A stretch of DNA of 5,818 nt, from assembly GCA_016765515.1 (NCBI GenBank), contig JAESPT010000005.1, forward strand, positions 1 through 5,818. Reading direction: 5' to 3'. The DNA comes from Sneathiella sp. (GTDB lineage Bacteria > Pseudomonadota > Alphaproteobacteria > Sneathiellales > Sneathiellaceae). The notes under the pieces are model-generated. The model saw nothing but the letters and a program-made list of their open reading frames with translations, was not told the DNA's origin and did not search any database. Below are positions 5,401 to 5,818 of this stretch, in pieces. Both the position numbers and the translations under genes were made by a program. Every line of letters begins with the position of its first letter. Position 1 is the stretch's first letter.

Positions 5401-5424
5401 TGCGCACCGATAGGGCTCAGCGCA
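5401..5424 (-). promoter_or_regulatory. Inverted repeat upstream of the peroxidase-like gene, possible regulator site
   Basis: TGCGC (5401-5405) and GCGCA (5420-5424) form an inverted repeat with a 14-bp spacer, centred about 55 bp before the start of the peroxidase-like gene. LysR-type proteins often bind interrupted dyads of about this size near the promoter of a gene they control, and a LysR gene is in the same operon. The arms are only 5 bp, so chance is quite possible. No convincing promoter pair was found in this gap. Confidence 0.25.
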
Positions 5425-5477
5425 ACTATTTTGCAAGAACATAGAATGGTCATATTTTTTAATGGAAACCACAGCTT

Positions 5478-5499
5478 GGCCGACAAAACTCTGTCGTCC
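5478..5499 (-). other. Imperfect hairpin downstream of the ytoQ-like gene
   Basis: GGCCGACA (5478-5485) pairs with TGTCGTCC (5492-5499) with one mismatch and a 6-nt loop. It begins 17 bp after the ytoQ stop in that gene's direction, where a terminator would sit. No T-run follows directly on the minus strand, so it is not a standard intrinsic terminator; it may stabilise an mRNA end or be chance. Confidence 0.3.
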
Positions 5500-5516
5500 A
5501 TAAGCCACTACCGCCC

Positions 5517-5818
5517 CTAGCGATTAGGCATTTTTCCGCCGATTATATAGGCAAGTGCCTGGACAATTTGTTGTGGCGTTCTTGCCATGGCAGCAGCAGC
5601 GGCATCCACTTCCTTCAAAGCATGATCGTGTTCAGACGGATGAAGCGTGATATAGGGGATGTCTGAGGCGGCGGCAAAACCTGCATCAAAAGCAGCATTC
5701 CACTGTTTATACTTCTCTCCAAACCTGACGACGACAATATCCGCTTCACTGATCAATGTCCGAGTACGAACGGAGTTGAGACGCGCCCCCTTATGATCAT
5801 GCCAGTATTTATTCTCTT
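5517..5818 (-). CDS. ytoQ: YtoQ-family protein, 5'-truncated by window edge
   Basis: The frame is open from the right edge to the TAG at 5519-5517, giving about 100 residues; family members have about 145-150, so about 45-50 N-terminal residues are missing. The TTG at 5756 is not the start: codons upstream (for example LNSVRTRT just before it) also match the family. Diagnostic blocks are SEADIVVVRFGEKYKQWNAA, closely resembling Bacillus subtilis YtoQ, then ITLHPSEHDHALKEVDAAA and PQQIVQALAYIIGG near the C-terminus. From memory the family is placed near nucleoside 2-deoxyribosyltransferase-like folds, but no reaction is established, so no function is given. A 158-bp gap separates it from the peroxidase-like gene on the same strand, too long to assume one operon. 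Confidence 0.9.
   Translation of the reverse strand, partial: ENKYWHDHKGARLNSVRTRTLISEADIVVVRFGEKYKQWNAAFDAGFAAASDIPYITLHPSEHDHALKEVDAAAAAMARTPQQIVQALAYIIGGKMPNR

Noticed and set aside
5359..5516. A further gene in the gap between the ytoQ-like and peroxidase-like genes
   Set aside because: Open frames crossing it are antisense to, or overlap, the real genes and show no recognisable protein; only a weak dyad and a hairpin are seen.

Overview
The window looks like ordinary chromosomal DNA of a Gram-negative bacterium, most likely an alphaproteobacterium. This rests on gene style only: close packing, moderate GC, and the sequence flavour of the LysR, M20 amidohydrolase, GST, AlkC and YtoQ proteins. 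No rRNA, tRNA or other marker is present, so the taxon is a soft inference. I see no transposase, integrase, phage gene, tRNA or CRISPR array.

Layout, left to right. (1) Positions 1-1052 (+) hold the 3' part of an M20 peptidase-family amidohydrolase of the hippurate hydrolase type, cut by the left edge. (2) It converges, with only 4 bp between stops, on a cysteine-type glutathione S-transferase (1057-1740, -). A hairpin plus T-run that could end the amidohydrolase transcript lies inside the 3' coding end of the GST gene. (3) The GST is divergent from a MarR-family regulator (1842-2309, +). The roughly 100-bp gap between them carries three same-orientation copies of a 15-bp element, ATGC-RW-TTGCATG-Y-A, each containing a dyad ATGC-N4-GCAT. 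One copy fills the spacer of a good sigma70-like promoter facing the GST and another covers its expected transcription start. (4) 38 bp after marR is an alkC-type DNA alkylation repair gene (2348-3447, +). It has the HEAT-like glycosylase part and a C-terminal Ig-like domain, but is broken by a one-base frameshift near 3020-3029. (5) A small basic ORF of 77 codons (3462-3695, -) has a good ribosome-binding site and unknown function. (6) On the minus strand, an AhpD-like 'peroxidase-related' carboxymuconolactone decarboxylase-family protein (5358-4750) is followed after 16 bp by a LysR-family regulator (4733-3801). (7) The right edge cuts a YtoQ-family gene (5517 to edge, -).

How they may work together. 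The most coherent unit is the divergent GST / marR-alkC locus. A MarR-type repressor probably controls its own transcript, with the alkylated-DNA glycosylase downstream, and a GST in the opposite direction. That would suit a response to electrophilic or alkylating compounds, with the GST removing the chemical and AlkC removing damaged bases. The peroxidase-like protein with its LysR regulator would be a second, separate stress-type operon. Repressor binding, inducer and operon structure are inference. The gene families, the repeated operator-like elements and the alkC frameshift are directly visible. I find no wholly new system here; the operator array and the broken alkC are the items most worth checking.
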